A stretch of 64,000 bases of DNA from Chryseobacterium sp. GVT01B (lineage in GTDB: Bacteria; Bacteroidota; Bacteroidia; Flavobacteriales; Weeksellaceae): positions 496,001-560,000 of the forward strand of contig NZ_JAHXYI010000001.1 in the NCBI RefSeq assembly GCF_019970045.1. The letters run 5' to 3'. A program made the translations under genes and the position numbers. How positions within the stretch are numbered: position 1 is the first letter of the stretch; every line of letters begins with the position of its first letter. The notes under the pieces are model-generated. The model saw only the letters and a program-made list of their open reading frames with translations. It had not been told where the DNA came from and did not search any database. Of the stretch, positions 8,692 to 17,333 are shown in pieces.

Positions 8692-9429
8692 ATGAAAAAA
8701 ATAATATTTGTAACAGCAATCTTATTAGCTGTTGCAACAAATGCTCAAGTGGGTATTAATACTCCTAATCCGACTAATATGCTGGATGTAAATGGAGATC
8801 TCAATGTAGGAAAAGAATTAAGAACCGGAGGGACTGATCTGCTGAAAGGTTCTGCCGGAACAGCGGGTGATATATTTCACAACAACACGGATCTAGGAAC
8901 AAATGACTGGAAAGCCATTAAAATTGCAGATGGGCAAGGAAGTATGTCTGTTTTTTCCATCAACACTGTTTCGGACAAAACCGGAGTAAGTTTTTCTGGA
9001 AGTAGTGGAGCAACTAACCCTTATAATGATGGAGAGGACCTAACTGGAGGCTGGACTGTAATTCCTGGAACTGTAGATACATTCTCCGTAACCAACGGCA
9101 CGAATAAGGCTACTTTCTCATTTCAGACAACTGTTCAGAAAACGGGAACAAATTCTGCGAGTTTTGCCTGTGGTGTTTTTGTGGATAATGCCCTTAGAGC
9201 AGTGAGAACGGATGTGTTATTGGGAGACAGCGGTGCTTATAAGATTTTCAACCTTAATGCTACTCTTACTAATCTTAATCCTAAAAATCAGTATTCCGTT
9301 AAAGTTGCCTGTATAAAAAGAGCCATTTCAGGAACAACTCTTGGAATAGGAAAAGCGGTTGATACAGCCTTCCTTAATAGCGATATGTCACAATCTGTTT
9401 TGACAACATCCATATTGCAGCCTTATTAA
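8692..9429 (+). CDS. Secreted AQVGI-type protein, paralog 3 of 3
   Basis: This 245-residue protein is the shortest and most divergent of the three. The signal peptide ends in TNAQ and the mature part starts VGINTPNPTNMLDVNGD. The VSQGEG element of the other two is replaced by AGDIFHNNTDLGTNDWKAIK, but the core FACGVFVDNALRAVR and the strand YSVKVACIKR are kept. It begins 8 nt after the previous stop and is followed by a clear terminator, so the three genes form one transcription unit. Unknown role; perhaps the subunits form a mixed surface assembly (inference). Confidence 0.75.
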   Translation: MKKIIFVTAILLAVATNAQVGINTPNPTNMLDVNGDLNVGKELRTGGTDLLKGSAGTAGDIFHNNTDLGTNDWKAIKIADGQGSMSVFSINTVSDKTGVSFSGSSGATNPYNDGEDLTGGWTVIPGTVDTFSVTNGTNKATFSFQTTVQKTGTNSASFACGVFVDNALRAVRTDVLLGDSGAYKIFNLNATLTNLNPKNQYSVKVACIKRAISGTTLGIGKAVDTAFLNSDMSQSVLTTSILQPY

Positions 9430-9454
9430 TTTTCATCATCATACAATAATAGGA

Positions 9455-9487
9455 AATCTAAAAACGTTATGTTTTTAGATTTTTTTT
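9455..9487 (+). terminator. Terminator of the three-paralog operon
   Basis: A perfect 11-bp stem (9455-9465 with 9471-9481) with a 5-nt loop runs into a T tract. Confidence 0.9.
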
Positions 9488-9552
9488 GTTTATTAACTCT
9501 ATTTCTTGTGAATTTGTCCGTATAAATTGAAGTGTATTATCGAAAATTGAAT

Positions 9553-9560
9553 TATATTTG
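9553..9560 (+). promoter_or_regulatory. Promoter -7 box that decides the start of the next lipoprotein
   Basis: TATATTTG matches TAnnTTTG. The earliest possible in-frame start, TTG at 9558, lies inside this box, so translation must begin downstream at ATG 9582. Confidence 0.6.
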
Positions 9561-9581
9561 GACAAGCTAAAAAAATTCTAT

Positions 9582-10454
9582 ATGGTAAAAAACTATTTTT
9601 TAAAAATGTTTGCCGGTATTGCTTTTCTTGGGCTGCTGGCAGCATGTAATACTACCTCAGATCCCACAGAATCTATCCCGAACCCGGATGATGGGCCGCC
9701 GCCTAAAAAGGTTTTAGCAAAAGTGAGTGCTAATAATACTTCTCAGGAAGAATATGCTACAGCAGCAGTAACCGGAGATTTACAGACTGCGGTTTCTAAA
9801 GATGAATCTGCTTCAGGTGCTTTTTATACAGCAACAGTAACGTATACCAACAAGGATATCACAAAAATTAAATATGTAAGCTCTGTAACATCCAGCCTGG
9901 TTTATGAATTTAATATTGTTCCTGATCCTACAGGTAAAAAGATTTATAATGCCACTTCTACTGCAACGGGAGCCACTCCATCAGCATCTGTAATAAGTGA
10001 CTATACTTTTACTTATAATGCAACGACCAATAAACTTACTAAGATTCTAGAGAAGAGAAAGGAAGGTGGAATCAGTGCTTATAACAAATTTATAGATTAT
10101 AGTTTCGTGTATAACGGAGAAAATGTTATTCAGGTAGTTTGTTCCAAAGGAATATTGGATATCAACGGAAACCCAAATATGGGGACTGCAGTAGTAAGTA
10201 AATATAGCTTTCAGAACTATGACGCTCAGAAAAGCCCTTACTCTACACTTTCACCGGTTTATTTCATCACAAGAAGTCTGATAAATCCAGCTCAGTTCTA
10301 TAAGATTTCTCCGAACAATCCTACTTCAATGTATATAGAATTGCCGCCACCTGCTCCTTCAGTGAATACAGCTCAGAGTTATTCTTATGATAATCAAGGG
10401 TATGTGGTTGTAGAGAAAAATCAGAATGCTGTTTTCACCTATAAAAATTTATAG
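9582..10454 (+). CDS. Lipoprotein, paralog A of an adjacent pair
   Basis: About 290 residues from ATG 9582. The signal peptide ends in GLLAAC, so this is a lipoprotein; the mature start NTTSDPTESIPNPDDGPPP is a Pro/Asp-rich tether. The body is made of repeated beta-strand units with patterns such as YTFTYNATTNKLTKI and YSFVYNGENVIQVV, resembling the short hairpins of YD/RHS-like or DUF4595-type lipoproteins. The C-terminal part, YKISPNNPTSM followed by SYSYDNQGYV, matches the neighbour downstream. It has its own promoter. A surface or periplasmic binding protein is likely, but no ligand can be given. Confidence 0.75.
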   Translation: MVKNYFLKMFAGIAFLGLLAACNTTSDPTESIPNPDDGPPPKKVLAKVSANNTSQEEYATAAVTGDLQTAVSKDESASGAFYTATVTYTNKDITKIKYVSSVTSSLVYEFNIVPDPTGKKIYNATSTATGATPSASVISDYTFTYNATTNKLTKILEKRKEGGISAYNKFIDYSFVYNGENVIQVVCSKGILDINGNPNMGTAVVSKYSFQNYDAQKSPYSTLSPVYFITRSLINPAQFYKISPNNPTSMYIELPPPAPSVNTAQSYSYDNQGYVVVEKNQNAVFTYKNL

Positions 10455-10519
10455 GAGAGAGATAATCATTAATCTTACCAGAATATAAAATAATCATATA
10501 ATTTTTAGGTAAAAAAAAT

Positions 10520-10527
10520 TATATTTG
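10520..10527 (+). promoter_or_regulatory. Promoter -7 box of the second lipoprotein of the pair
   Basis: TATATTTG matches TAnnTTTG, 26 nt before the ATG at 10554. It is the same sequence as the box before the upstream paralog. Confidence 0.6.
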
Positions 10528-10553
10528 TCAAAAAAATAATCAATTACAAGGAA

Positions 10554-11486
10554 ATGAAGCAAATTTTCTATTTTATTTTACTAATCGCAGGATTCTCCTC
10601 AATACATTCCTGCAAGGATATGCTGGATGAGGATGGAAATCCATTGTTGGATCTTAACAATACAGGGGGATTAAGCGGTCCCAGAGCATTATACAGAGAA
10701 ATTACAGATAAAGATACTATCGCAGAATATCAGTACAGTGGACTTCTTGTAACTAAAGTGCTTACAGACAGTGCTTCAGTTACTAATATTATGTACAGTG
10801 GAGATAAGATCAGCCAGATTAATTTCAACGGCTTTTTGGATCTTGACGGAAACGGAAAGCTTGATAAGGACAGTGTATCATACACTCAGTTATTTACTTA
10901 CGTCAATAACAATAAGCTTCAGACTATTTCTGAAAACCGTTCTATCTTCAGAAGACCTCCGCCTGTAATACCTGGAGATCCGCCGGGACCACAGACATTA
11001 CTGAAAAAAGAGAAGAGTCTTTACAGTATCAAATATAGTACAGCTACAGGAAAACTGGATTCTATCATCATGAAGAATGGTCCGGACGTAGCAGGAGTGC
11101 CACTTGCTTTCACAGATTACTCCAAAACAGCTTACACGTATGTAGGAGATAACGTATCTAAAGTGGTAAGACACTACGGAACAATGACAGGAGGTGCATT
11201 CGGTGCTGTTACAGGAAAATATAACTATGAGTATTATGCATATGATGATCAGGTAAGTCCGTTCACATTATTGCCACACGTATATAAGATTTCAAGACTA
11301 TTATCTACAGTAATCAATGATAAAGAAAGTCTTATTTTATCTCCAAACAATCCTAAGAGATGGTCGGTGACAGATCTTTCGCCGCCAATTCCAACTCCAA
11401 TTGTAAAGAGTACCAACTACGTTTATGATCCTCAGACTTACATGACAAAAGGATATGGCGTTAATTATATCTATAAACCACAATAG
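10554..11486 (+). CDS. Lipoprotein, paralog B of an adjacent pair
   Basis: This 310-residue protein has a short signal peptide ending in SSIHSC followed by KDMLDEDGNP. As in its upstream neighbour, the body alternates short beta strands (TKVLTDSASVTNIMYSGDK, VSYTQLFTYVNNNKLQTI). It holds a proline-rich loop near residues 137-150 and ends with SLILSPNNP ... NYVYDPQTYMTKGYGV, matching the C-terminus of the neighbour. A DxDGNGKLDKD stretch near 95-105 resembles a calcium-binding loop. Each copy keeps its own promoter, so the duplication probably carried the whole unit. Function unknown. Confidence 0.75.
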   Translation: MKQIFYFILLIAGFSSIHSCKDMLDEDGNPLLDLNNTGGLSGPRALYREITDKDTIAEYQYSGLLVTKVLTDSASVTNIMYSGDKISQINFNGFLDLDGNGKLDKDSVSYTQLFTYVNNNKLQTISENRSIFRRPPPVIPGDPPGPQTLLKKEKSLYSIKYSTATGKLDSIIMKNGPDVAGVPLAFTDYSKTAYTYVGDNVSKVVRHYGTMTGGAFGAVTGKYNYEYYAYDDQVSPFTLLPHVYKISRLLSTVINDKESLILSPNNPKRWSVTDLSPPIPTPIVKSTNYVYDPQTYMTKGYGVNYIYKPQ

Positions 11487-11507
11487 AAGACTTTTTTAAC
11501 AATATTC

Positions 11508-11542
11508 AAACTCAATCTTTCATAAGGTTGAGTTTTTATTTT
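11508..11542 (+). terminator. Terminator after lipoprotein B
   Basis: A 10-bp stem with one T:G pair (11508-11517 with 11526-11535) is followed by a T-rich tract. Confidence 0.8.
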
Positions 11543-11550
11543 TTATACCT

Positions 11551-11558
11551 TAATTTTG
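11551..11558 (+). promoter_or_regulatory. Promoter -7 box of pth
   Basis: TAATTTTG matches TAnnTTTG, 13 nt before the pth ATG, which predicts a leader of under ten bases. Confidence 0.5.
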
Positions 11559-11571
11559 CAAAAAATTTCTG

Positions 11572-12135
11572 ATGAAATATTTAATTGTAGGGCTTGGTAA
11601 CAAAGGCTCTGAATATGAAAATACACGACATAATATAGGATTTAAAGTAGCTGAAAAAATAGCCGAAACACTTGAAGTATCATTCAATACCTCCAACTTT
11701 GGCTGGCTGGCAGAAGGAAAACATAAAGGCAGAAAAGTTTTTATCCTTAAACCTGATACCTATATGAATCTTTCCGGAAATGCAGTGAAATACTGGATGC
11801 AGAAAGAAAATATCCCTTTGGAGAATGTATTGATTGTAACAGATGATCTTGCTTTGCCATTCGGGACTTTAAGATTGAAAGGAAAAGGTTCTGATGCAGG
11901 CCACAACGGGCTTAAAAATATTAATGAAGTATTGCAGACTCAGAATTATGCAAGGCTTCGTTTCGGAATCTCTGCTGATTTTTCTGCCGGACGACAGGTA
12001 GATTATGTATTAGGAACCTGGAATGAGGAAGAAGGAGCAAAGCTTACCGAGAGAATTGAAACTTTTTCAAAAGCGAGCCTTTCTTTTGTTTTTGCAGGAT
12101 TGAATAATACGATGTCTGCATTTAATGGGAAATAG
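11572..12135 (+). CDS. pth: Peptidyl-tRNA hydrolase
   Basis: Pth cleaves peptidyl-tRNA dropped from ribosomes and recycles the tRNA in the cytoplasm. The 187-residue product is the normal bacterial length. Visible family residues are Asn10 in VGLGNKG, the catalytic base His20 in TRHNIGF, Asp92 in [10 protein letters not shown], and Asn112 in [10 protein letters not shown]. These match the E. coli active-site positions Asn10, His20, Asp93 and Asn114. It has its own promoter and ends at a shared convergent terminator. No oddity is seen. Confidence 0.97.
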   Translation: MKYLIVGLGNKGSEYENTRHNIGFKVAEKIAETLEVSFNTSNFGWLAEGKHKGRKVFILKPDTYMNLSGNAVKYWMQKENIPLENVLIVTDDLALPFGTLRLKGKGSDAGHNGLKNINEVLQTQNYARLRFGISADFSAGRQVDYVLGTWNEEEGAKLTERIETFSKASLSFVFAGLNNTMSAFNGK

Positions 12136-12216
12136 AAAACAGGCAGCAGATTCCAGATGGCGGGTTACAGGCGAGTCTGAGCTTTATTTGTTGGGATCTA
12201 AATTATGATAAAAAAT

Positions 12217-12244
12217 AAATGCCACCGGATTCCGATGGCATTTT
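12217..12244. terminator. Bidirectional terminator between pth and carbonic anhydrase
   Basis: A stem around 12217-12227 and 12233-12243 with one mismatch is flanked by A on the left and T on the right, so it can serve both the plus-strand pth and the minus-strand gene that ends at 12282. Confidence 0.75.
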
Positions 12245-12281
12245 CTGTAAATTATAATTGAATTTTAATGAGTTTCATCTT

Positions 12282-12917
12282 TTATAACCAGCTTACTGCA
12301 CCTGTTTCAACATCATAATTGGCACCAACAATTTTAATTTTACCTTCTGCTTCAAGGTTTTTAAGGGTTGAGCTTTGCTTACGGATGTCTTCAATAGCGC
12401 TTTTTACATTTTGATGGTTAAGCCTTTCAAGAAGAGAACTGTTTTTTGATGAACGTTCTTCATTTTCTTCAATGATCTCATTGATGATAGGATTGAAATG
12501 ATTGATCAGGTGGTTAAGGTTATCCATTCCCAATCCTTCAATCTGCGCCGCATCAAGGCCTCCTTTCAAAGCACCGCATTTCGTGTGGCCTAAAACTACG
12601 ATAAGCTTGGAACCGGCAACATTACAGCCAAATTCCATAGATCCAAGGATATCCTGATTAACAAAATTACCGGCAATTCTGATACTGAAAACGTCTCCTA
12701 ATCCCTGGTCAAAGATAAGCTCGGCAGAAGTACGGCTGTCTATACAGCTTAGAACTACTGCAAATGGCCATTGCCCTTCACGGGTAGCATTCACTTGTTC
12801 AAGAAGGTCTCTGTTTGCTTTAAGATTGTTTACAAATCTTTGGTTTCCTTCTTTTAAGAATTCTAGTGCTTTCTCTGGAGTGATAGTAGACTGGGTTTCG
12901 TATGTATGTGCTTTCAT
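12282..12917 (-). CDS. Beta-class carbonic anhydrase (SulP-linked copy)
   Basis: This enzyme interconverts CO2 and bicarbonate with a zinc ion. From the Met at 12917 the protein is 211 residues; the open frame upstream to 13013 overlaps the SulP gene and has no family match. Zinc ligands are Cys58 (SCIDSRTS), His111 and Cys114 (GHTKCGAL), with the Asp60-Arg62 dyad present. It starts 52 nt after the SulP stop on the same strand, so the two are probably co-transcribed. The pairing suggests that bicarbonate carried by SulP is handled by this enzyme. It may also act in pH balance or in bicarbonate supply to carboxylases. Confidence 0.93.
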   Translation of the reverse strand: MKAHTYETQSTITPEKALEFLKEGNQRFVNNLKANRDLLEQVNATREGQWPFAVVLSCIDSRTSAELIFDQGLGDVFSIRIAGNFVNQDILGSMEFGCNVAGSKLIVVLGHTKCGALKGGLDAAQIEGLGMDNLNHLINHFNPIINEIIEENEERSSKNSSLLERLNHQNVKSAIEDIRKQSSTLKNLEAEGKIKIVGANYDVETGAVSWL

Positions 12918-12969
12918 ATTATGTATTGTTTTCGAATTTAAAGTTAAAAAAATTAATTGTAAATGGAGA

Positions 12970-14562
12970 TTACATGGCTCTTTTGTGAGTAACCAGAATA
13001 TGGGAATCCTCACTTCTTTCGTAATCTCTGTATGAAGTTTTAAAGCCCAGAAGTTCTACATTGATGTCCTGTTCCTTTGCACGGATATTGGCAAAATCCT
13101 GAATCATTTCCAGTACATCCGTTGCGATGTATGAAGTGCTTCTGGCATCAATGATCACCGTTGAGCTTGGTTTTATATTTTTAAGTGTTTTTTTGATCGC
13201 TGCTTTATTTAAAAATGAAACTTCTTCAGCTAGTTTTATGTTAATTCCATCTGCATCATCCAGCCTTTCTCTGCTTAAATAATAAGCTCTTTTCATATTT
13301 CCCTGAAGAATATAGAAAACAGAGATGGTAAGACCAATTCCGACTCCTTTTAATAAATCTGTTGCCACTACCGCTACCACTGTTGCTACAAACGGAATAA
13401 ACTGGAATTTTCCTAACTGCCAGAAATGTTTGAATGTAGCGGGCTTTGCCAGTTTATATCCTACTAAAATTAATACCGCAGCCAAGGTAGCCAATGGGAT
13501 TAAATTTAAAACAACAGGAATAGACAACACACAGATCAATAAAAATATCCCGTGAATAATAGCCGATACTTTAGATGTTGCTCCTGCATTAGCATTAGCA
13601 GAACTTCTTACCACAACAGACGTCATTGGGAGACCACCGATAAAAGAACTGATAAGGTTCCCGATTCCCTGAGCCTTAAGCTCAAGATTGGTATCTGTAA
13701 TTCTTCTCTGTCTGTCTAGTCGGTCTGATGCTTCAATACAAAGTAATGTTTCAATAGAGGCTACAATAGCAATTGTTGCTCCCACGATCCATACTTTGGG
13801 ATTTGTGAAACCATTAAAATCCGGAGTGGTAATCAGGTTTTTGAAATCATCAAAAGTCTGTGGAACTGGTAAAGAAACCAAATGCTGGGTTTGGATAGCC
13901 AGAGAGCTTCCGGACATCTTAAAAAGTTGATTTAGAAGAATGCTTACAATTACGGCAACCAGTGCTCCCGGAAGCATTTTCATCCTTTTCAGAACGTGGA
14001 TTTTATCCCATGCGATAAGAATTGCTACTGAAACTAAAGTAATAACAATGGCACCCGGGTGGATAGCCCCAAATAATTCTGTAAAATATCCGAAGTTTAA
14101 ACCATTATCAAAAATAGATTCATGACCTTCATAATCTTTATCAAATCCTAAAGCATGCGGAATCTGTTTTAAAATAATAATGATTCCTATGGCAGCAAGC
14201 ATTCCTTCAATCACGTTATTGGGAAAGTAATTGGAAATACTTCCTGCTCTTACAAATCCTAAAACCAATTGAATAAGTCCTGCAATAATCCCTGCACAAA
14301 GGAAAAGCTCAAATGCGCCAAGATCTGTTATAGCTGTTAAAACAATTGCCGTTAAACCTGCTGCAGGCCCGGAAACTGAGATATTAGAATTACTGATTGT
14401 TCCTACTACCAGACCGCCTACAATACCCGCAATAATACCGGATAATGGGGGAGCACCTGATGCTAAAGCAATTCCTAAACACAACGGAAGTGCTACTAAA
14501 AATACCACGAGTCCTGAAGGAAAATTCTCCTTGATTCCTCCTATTAATGATGTCTTTTTCAT
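12970..14562 (-). CDS. SulP family anion transporter, probably bicarbonate
   Basis: The 530-residue inner-membrane protein has the SulP opening (FPSGLVVFLVALPLCLGIALA), the conserved VSGPAAGLTA motif of the first repeat, some 10-12 hydrophobic segments, and the IVASIETLLCIEASDRLDRQ region of the second half. Residues from about 460 form a STAS-like domain (STVIIDARSTSYIATDVLEM), which in the family regulates transport. SulP proteins carry sulfate, bicarbonate or other anions, and the adjacent carbonic anhydrase genes make bicarbonate the best guess. No promoter of the usual class was found in the 147 bp upstream. Confidence 0.88.
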   Translation of the reverse strand: MKKTSLIGGIKENFPSGLVVFLVALPLCLGIALASGAPPLSGIIAGIVGGLVVGTISNSNISVSGPAAGLTAIVLTAITDLGAFELFLCAGIIAGLIQLVLGFVRAGSISNYFPNNVIEGMLAAIGIIIILKQIPHALGFDKDYEGHESIFDNGLNFGYFTELFGAIHPGAIVITLVSVAILIAWDKIHVLKRMKMLPGALVAVIVSILLNQLFKMSGSSLAIQTQHLVSLPVPQTFDDFKNLITTPDFNGFTNPKVWIVGATIAIVASIETLLCIEASDRLDRQRRITDTNLELKAQGIGNLISSFIGGLPMTSVVVRSSANANAGATSKVSAIIHGIFLLICVLSIPVVLNLIPLATLAAVLILVGYKLAKPATFKHFWQLGKFQFIPFVATVVAVVATDLLKGVGIGLTISVFYILQGNMKRAYYLSRERLDDADGINIKLAEEVSFLNKAAIKKTLKNIKPSSTVIIDARSTSYIATDVLEMIQDFANIRAKEQDINVELLGFKTSYRDYERSEDSHILVTHKRAM

Positions 14563-14709
14563 AATGTGAAGCTGTAAAGTATAACCGGCTTATTTGTTTT
14601 TAAATAAGTCAATTATAAAAAGTTGAGAAAAAATAATTTTTAAAGTACGTGTGTATCCGATATCAAAAAATGATATGGAAATAGTATCAAAAAAATCTAA
14701 CTATAGGAG

Positions 14710-15009
14710 TTACGCTTCCGGAGGGGGAGAAAATATAGTAAGTAAAGGTGATAAATGAAAAGAATCATCTATCAGTACAAAAGAAACGCCCTGAAAATCA
14801 GGTTCGGAAAACTTCAGATAATCGAAAACATCCAAAGGTTTCGGAATAGTTTTTTCGTAAACAATGAATGAAGACGGGTGAGAATGTGGTTCTTCTTCGT
14901 TGATTATGATATTCGTTCTTGCAATATCCCAGCCCGCTACCGCAGCAATGCCTGGCAGCGCTGTAAAATTCAGAAAAAACGTTAATACAATAATACTCCA
15001 GAATTTCAT
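14710..15009 (-). CDS. Small secreted protein of unknown function in the carbon module
   Basis: This 99-residue protein starts with a hydrophobic segment (residues 1-23) that works as a signal peptide or a single membrane anchor. The rest is acidic with several His residues (EEEPHSHPSS near 39-48, DDSFHLSPL near 81-89) and ends PPPEA. No domain is recognised. It begins 21 nt after the carbonic anhydrase gene upstream and is followed by SulP, so it probably belongs to the same module. The His and acidic residues could bind a metal, but this is speculation. Confidence 0.6.
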   Translation of the reverse strand: MKFWSIIVLTFFLNFTALPGIAAVAGWDIARTNIIINEEEPHSHPSSFIVYEKTIPKPLDVFDYLKFSEPDFQGVSFVLIDDSFHLSPLLTIFSPPPEA

Positions 15010-15030
15010 TTTACATTCTTTTTAGAAAAA

Positions 15031-15699
15031 CTACTTGGTCTTTCTGCTCATTACCCAATCTGAACCTGTAAGATTGTAGATCTTTTGGATGTCTTTTAAG
15101 GTTTTCTCAAAATCAATCTCCAGATCAATGATTTTACCTGTTCTAAGGTCAAATACCCAGCCGTGTACAATAGGTTGTTCTTCTAAAATATACCTTTCCT
15201 GTACGCAGGCCATTTTGATTACGTTGATGCACTGTTCCTGAACATTAAGTTCTACAAGTCTGTCATAACGCTTGCTCTCGTCTTCAATAGAATCCAGCTC
15301 TGTCTGATGCAATCTGTAAACATCACGGATGTTTCTCAGCCATGGATTCAATAATCCCAGATCCTGAGGAGTCATCGCTGCTTTTACACCACCGCAGTTG
15401 TAATGTCCGCACACTATAATGTGTTTTACTTTAAGATGTTCTACAGCATATTGAATAACGGCTGTGGAACTCATATCTAAAGTATTGACAACATTGGCAA
15501 TGTTTCTGTGAACAAATACTTCGCCCGGCTTTGCTCCCATCAATTCTTCTGCTGTGGCTCTGCTGTCTGAACATCCGATATAAAGGAATTCAGGGTGCTG
15601 AGTTTTTGCAAGTTCTTTGAAGAAATTCGGGTCTTCAGCTACTTTGGATTCTACCCATTTTTTGTTGTTTTCGAAAATAACCTCGTACGATTGTGACAT
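15031..15699 (-). CDS. Beta-class carbonic anhydrase (second copy)
   Basis: The 222-residue protein has the zinc ligands Cys43 (GCSDSRAT), His99 and Cys102 (CGHYNCGGV), the Asp45-Arg47 dyad, and the conserved VFVHRNIANVV segment. It resembles the E. coli Can/CynT type and is only distantly related to the other carbonic anhydrase here at 12282. Two copies with different relatedness in one module suggest different jobs, for example housekeeping bicarbonate supply and transport-coupled hydration. It has a good promoter about 80 nt upstream and probably leads the module. Confidence 0.95.
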   Translation of the reverse strand: MSQSYEVIFENNKKWVESKVAEDPNFFKELAKTQHPEFLYIGCSDSRATAEELMGAKPGEVFVHRNIANVVNTLDMSSTAVIQYAVEHLKVKHIIVCGHYNCGGVKAAMTPQDLGLLNPWLRNIRDVYRLHQTELDSIEDESKRYDRLVELNVQEQCINVIKMACVQERYILEEQPIVHGWVFDLRTGKIIDLEIDFEKTLKDIQKIYNLTGSDWVMSRKTK

Positions 15700-15780
15700 A
15701 ATTTTAAATTTTTAAAAGTTTATAATTATTTATTTCGTTTAAATTATTTCCAAAATCAATAGACTAAATCAATAATTGTG

Positions 15781-15809
15781 CAAAAATATACTTTTTGTTA
15801 AAAAGTCAA
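15781..15809 (-). promoter_or_regulatory. Promoter of the second carbonic anhydrase gene
   Basis: On the minus strand a TTG (15807-15809), an 18-bp spacer and TATTTTTG (15781-15788) match the flavobacterial TTG-N17-21-TAnnTTTG consensus. The predicted leader is about 75 nt. Confidence 0.65.
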
Positions 15810-16065
15810 TCACTTTTAACAAAGTTTAATATTAAATATGCTTAAAATCATATCTAATATTCCGGTATACTTTGTTTTATAAGGTAATCCAAACGTTTAA
15901 AACCATGATAAAATTACGAAGTATAAATTAAAATTCGAGATTTGTGAATTAAAATATTCTTAATTTATTTGTCTGATCATGTAGCTGTTGCAGGAAAACC
16001 TATTAAAAACAGTCATATATGTTAAAAAAATGAATAATTTAACGCCTTGATAATCTATCTATTTG
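15810..16065. other. AT-rich divergent intergenic region
   Basis: The gap between the carbonic anhydrase gene and the divergent AraC-type gene is about 366 bp in all. It holds the promoter at 15781-15809. Beyond it I see no open frame, no repeat and no consensus promoter for the plus-strand regulator. Confidence 0.5.
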
Positions 16066-17202
16066 ATGTCTGATCTTGGTTTACAATCTTTATCATCAAT
16101 ATTTTATTGGGCAGGAATTTTTATTGCCTTTTTTTCATCTTTTCTGATATTTGGGAAATCTAAGAAGGTGACTGCAGACTATGTGCTGGCAATATGGTTT
16201 ATGATCATAGGAATGCATCTTATTTTCTTTGTTTTGTTTCGTGGAGATGGTTATTTGAATTTTCCTTCTCTCATTGGTTTCGAGATTCCATTTCCTTTTA
16301 TGCATGGTCCGATGCTGTATTTGTATATTTTGTGTGTCACCAACCATTCAGGTAGAAAGATCTGGCTGCTGCATTGGTTTCCGGTTCTGCTGATCTACAT
16401 CGCTTTAGCTCAGTTTTTACTGCTCTCTCCTGAGGATAGAGCAGCAGTATATCAGAATAAAGGAAAAGGATATGAAACATTGAGCGAGGTAATCAAAATT
16501 CTTATGATTCTCTCGGGGATTTTGTATGTAGGGTTAAGTCTTCTTGCAGTCACAAGATATAGAAAAGAAATCTCCGACCAATATTCAAATACTGAGAAAA
16601 TCAATCTGAACTGGGTGTATTATCTTATTATTGGCATAGCGTTGATATGGATTGCCGTTATGATAAGAAACAATATTCTTATTTTTTCTATGGTTGTTTT
16701 GTTTATCCTGGTTGCAGCTTATTTTGGAATCAGCTGGGTGGGGATTCTGGATTATTCAGAGGTAAAAACCGAGGGTGCTATTGAAAAGATTACAGTTGAA
16801 AATAATCCCGAAGTTCCAAAATATGAGAAAACCTTTGCAGGGGAAGAAGCAATACAGGATATTTATAATAAGCTGGTGATTCAGATGGAGAAGGAAAAAC
16901 TGTATAAAGACCCTGAATTGAACCTTAATTATGTTGCAAAACTTTTGGGTGTTCATCCGAATATACTTTCTCAAACCATCAATTTTGTTGAAAATAGAAA
17001 TTTTTACGATTATATCAACAGGCAACGGATTGAAGAATTCAAGAGAATAGCAGTATTACCTGAAAATGGAAAGTTTACAATTCTTTCATTGGCGTTTGAG
17101 AGTGGATTTAACTCAAAAACATCATTTAACCGGAATTTTAAGAAATACATGAACTGTTCGCCGAGAGAATTTTTAAAAAGTCAGAGTATTAGTATGGAAT
17201 AA
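16066..17202 (+). CDS. Membrane-anchored AraC-type transcriptional regulator
   Basis: About 378 residues from ATG 16066 (a TTG one codon earlier is also open). The N-terminal half holds about seven hydrophobic segments (residues 10-225), a membrane sensor. The C-terminal 100 residues form an AraC helix-turn-helix domain: LNLNYVAKLLGVHPNILSQTI is the first helix pair and TILSLAFESGFNSKTSFNRN with the PREF end is the second. Such regulators are common in this phylum and link a membrane-sensed signal to gene expression. The target is unknown; the downstream membrane gene and the EptA-like gene are the nearest candidates. Confidence 0.9.
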   Translation: MSDLGLQSLSSIFYWAGIFIAFFSSFLIFGKSKKVTADYVLAIWFMIIGMHLIFFVLFRGDGYLNFPSLIGFEIPFPFMHGPMLYLYILCVTNHSGRKIWLLHWFPVLLIYIALAQFLLLSPEDRAAVYQNKGKGYETLSEVIKILMILSGILYVGLSLLAVTRYRKEISDQYSNTEKINLNWVYYLIIGIALIWIAVMIRNNILIFSMVVLFILVAAYFGISWVGILDYSEVKTEGAIEKITVENNPEVPKYEKTFAGEEAIQDIYNKLVIQMEKEKLYKDPELNLNYVAKLLGVHPNILSQTINFVENRNFYDYINRQRIEEFKRIAVLPENGKFTILSLAFESGFNSKTSFNRNFKKYMNCSPREFLKSQSISME

Positions 17203-17333
17203 CTTTACTTATTGATTTTATTAAAGGTAAGTTGTTTTATTTTATTGACTTAAAGATTTGTTCCACCTTTCATTTTGGAACAGATGAAGCATTTATAATC
17301 CTCATTTTTACAGAAAAATTGAATCAGACTTCT

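Noticed and set aside
12918..13013. N-terminal extension of the carbonic anhydrase at 12282
   Set aside because: It overlaps the end of the SulP gene and has no family counterpart; the Met at 12917 gives a normal beta-carbonic anhydrase.
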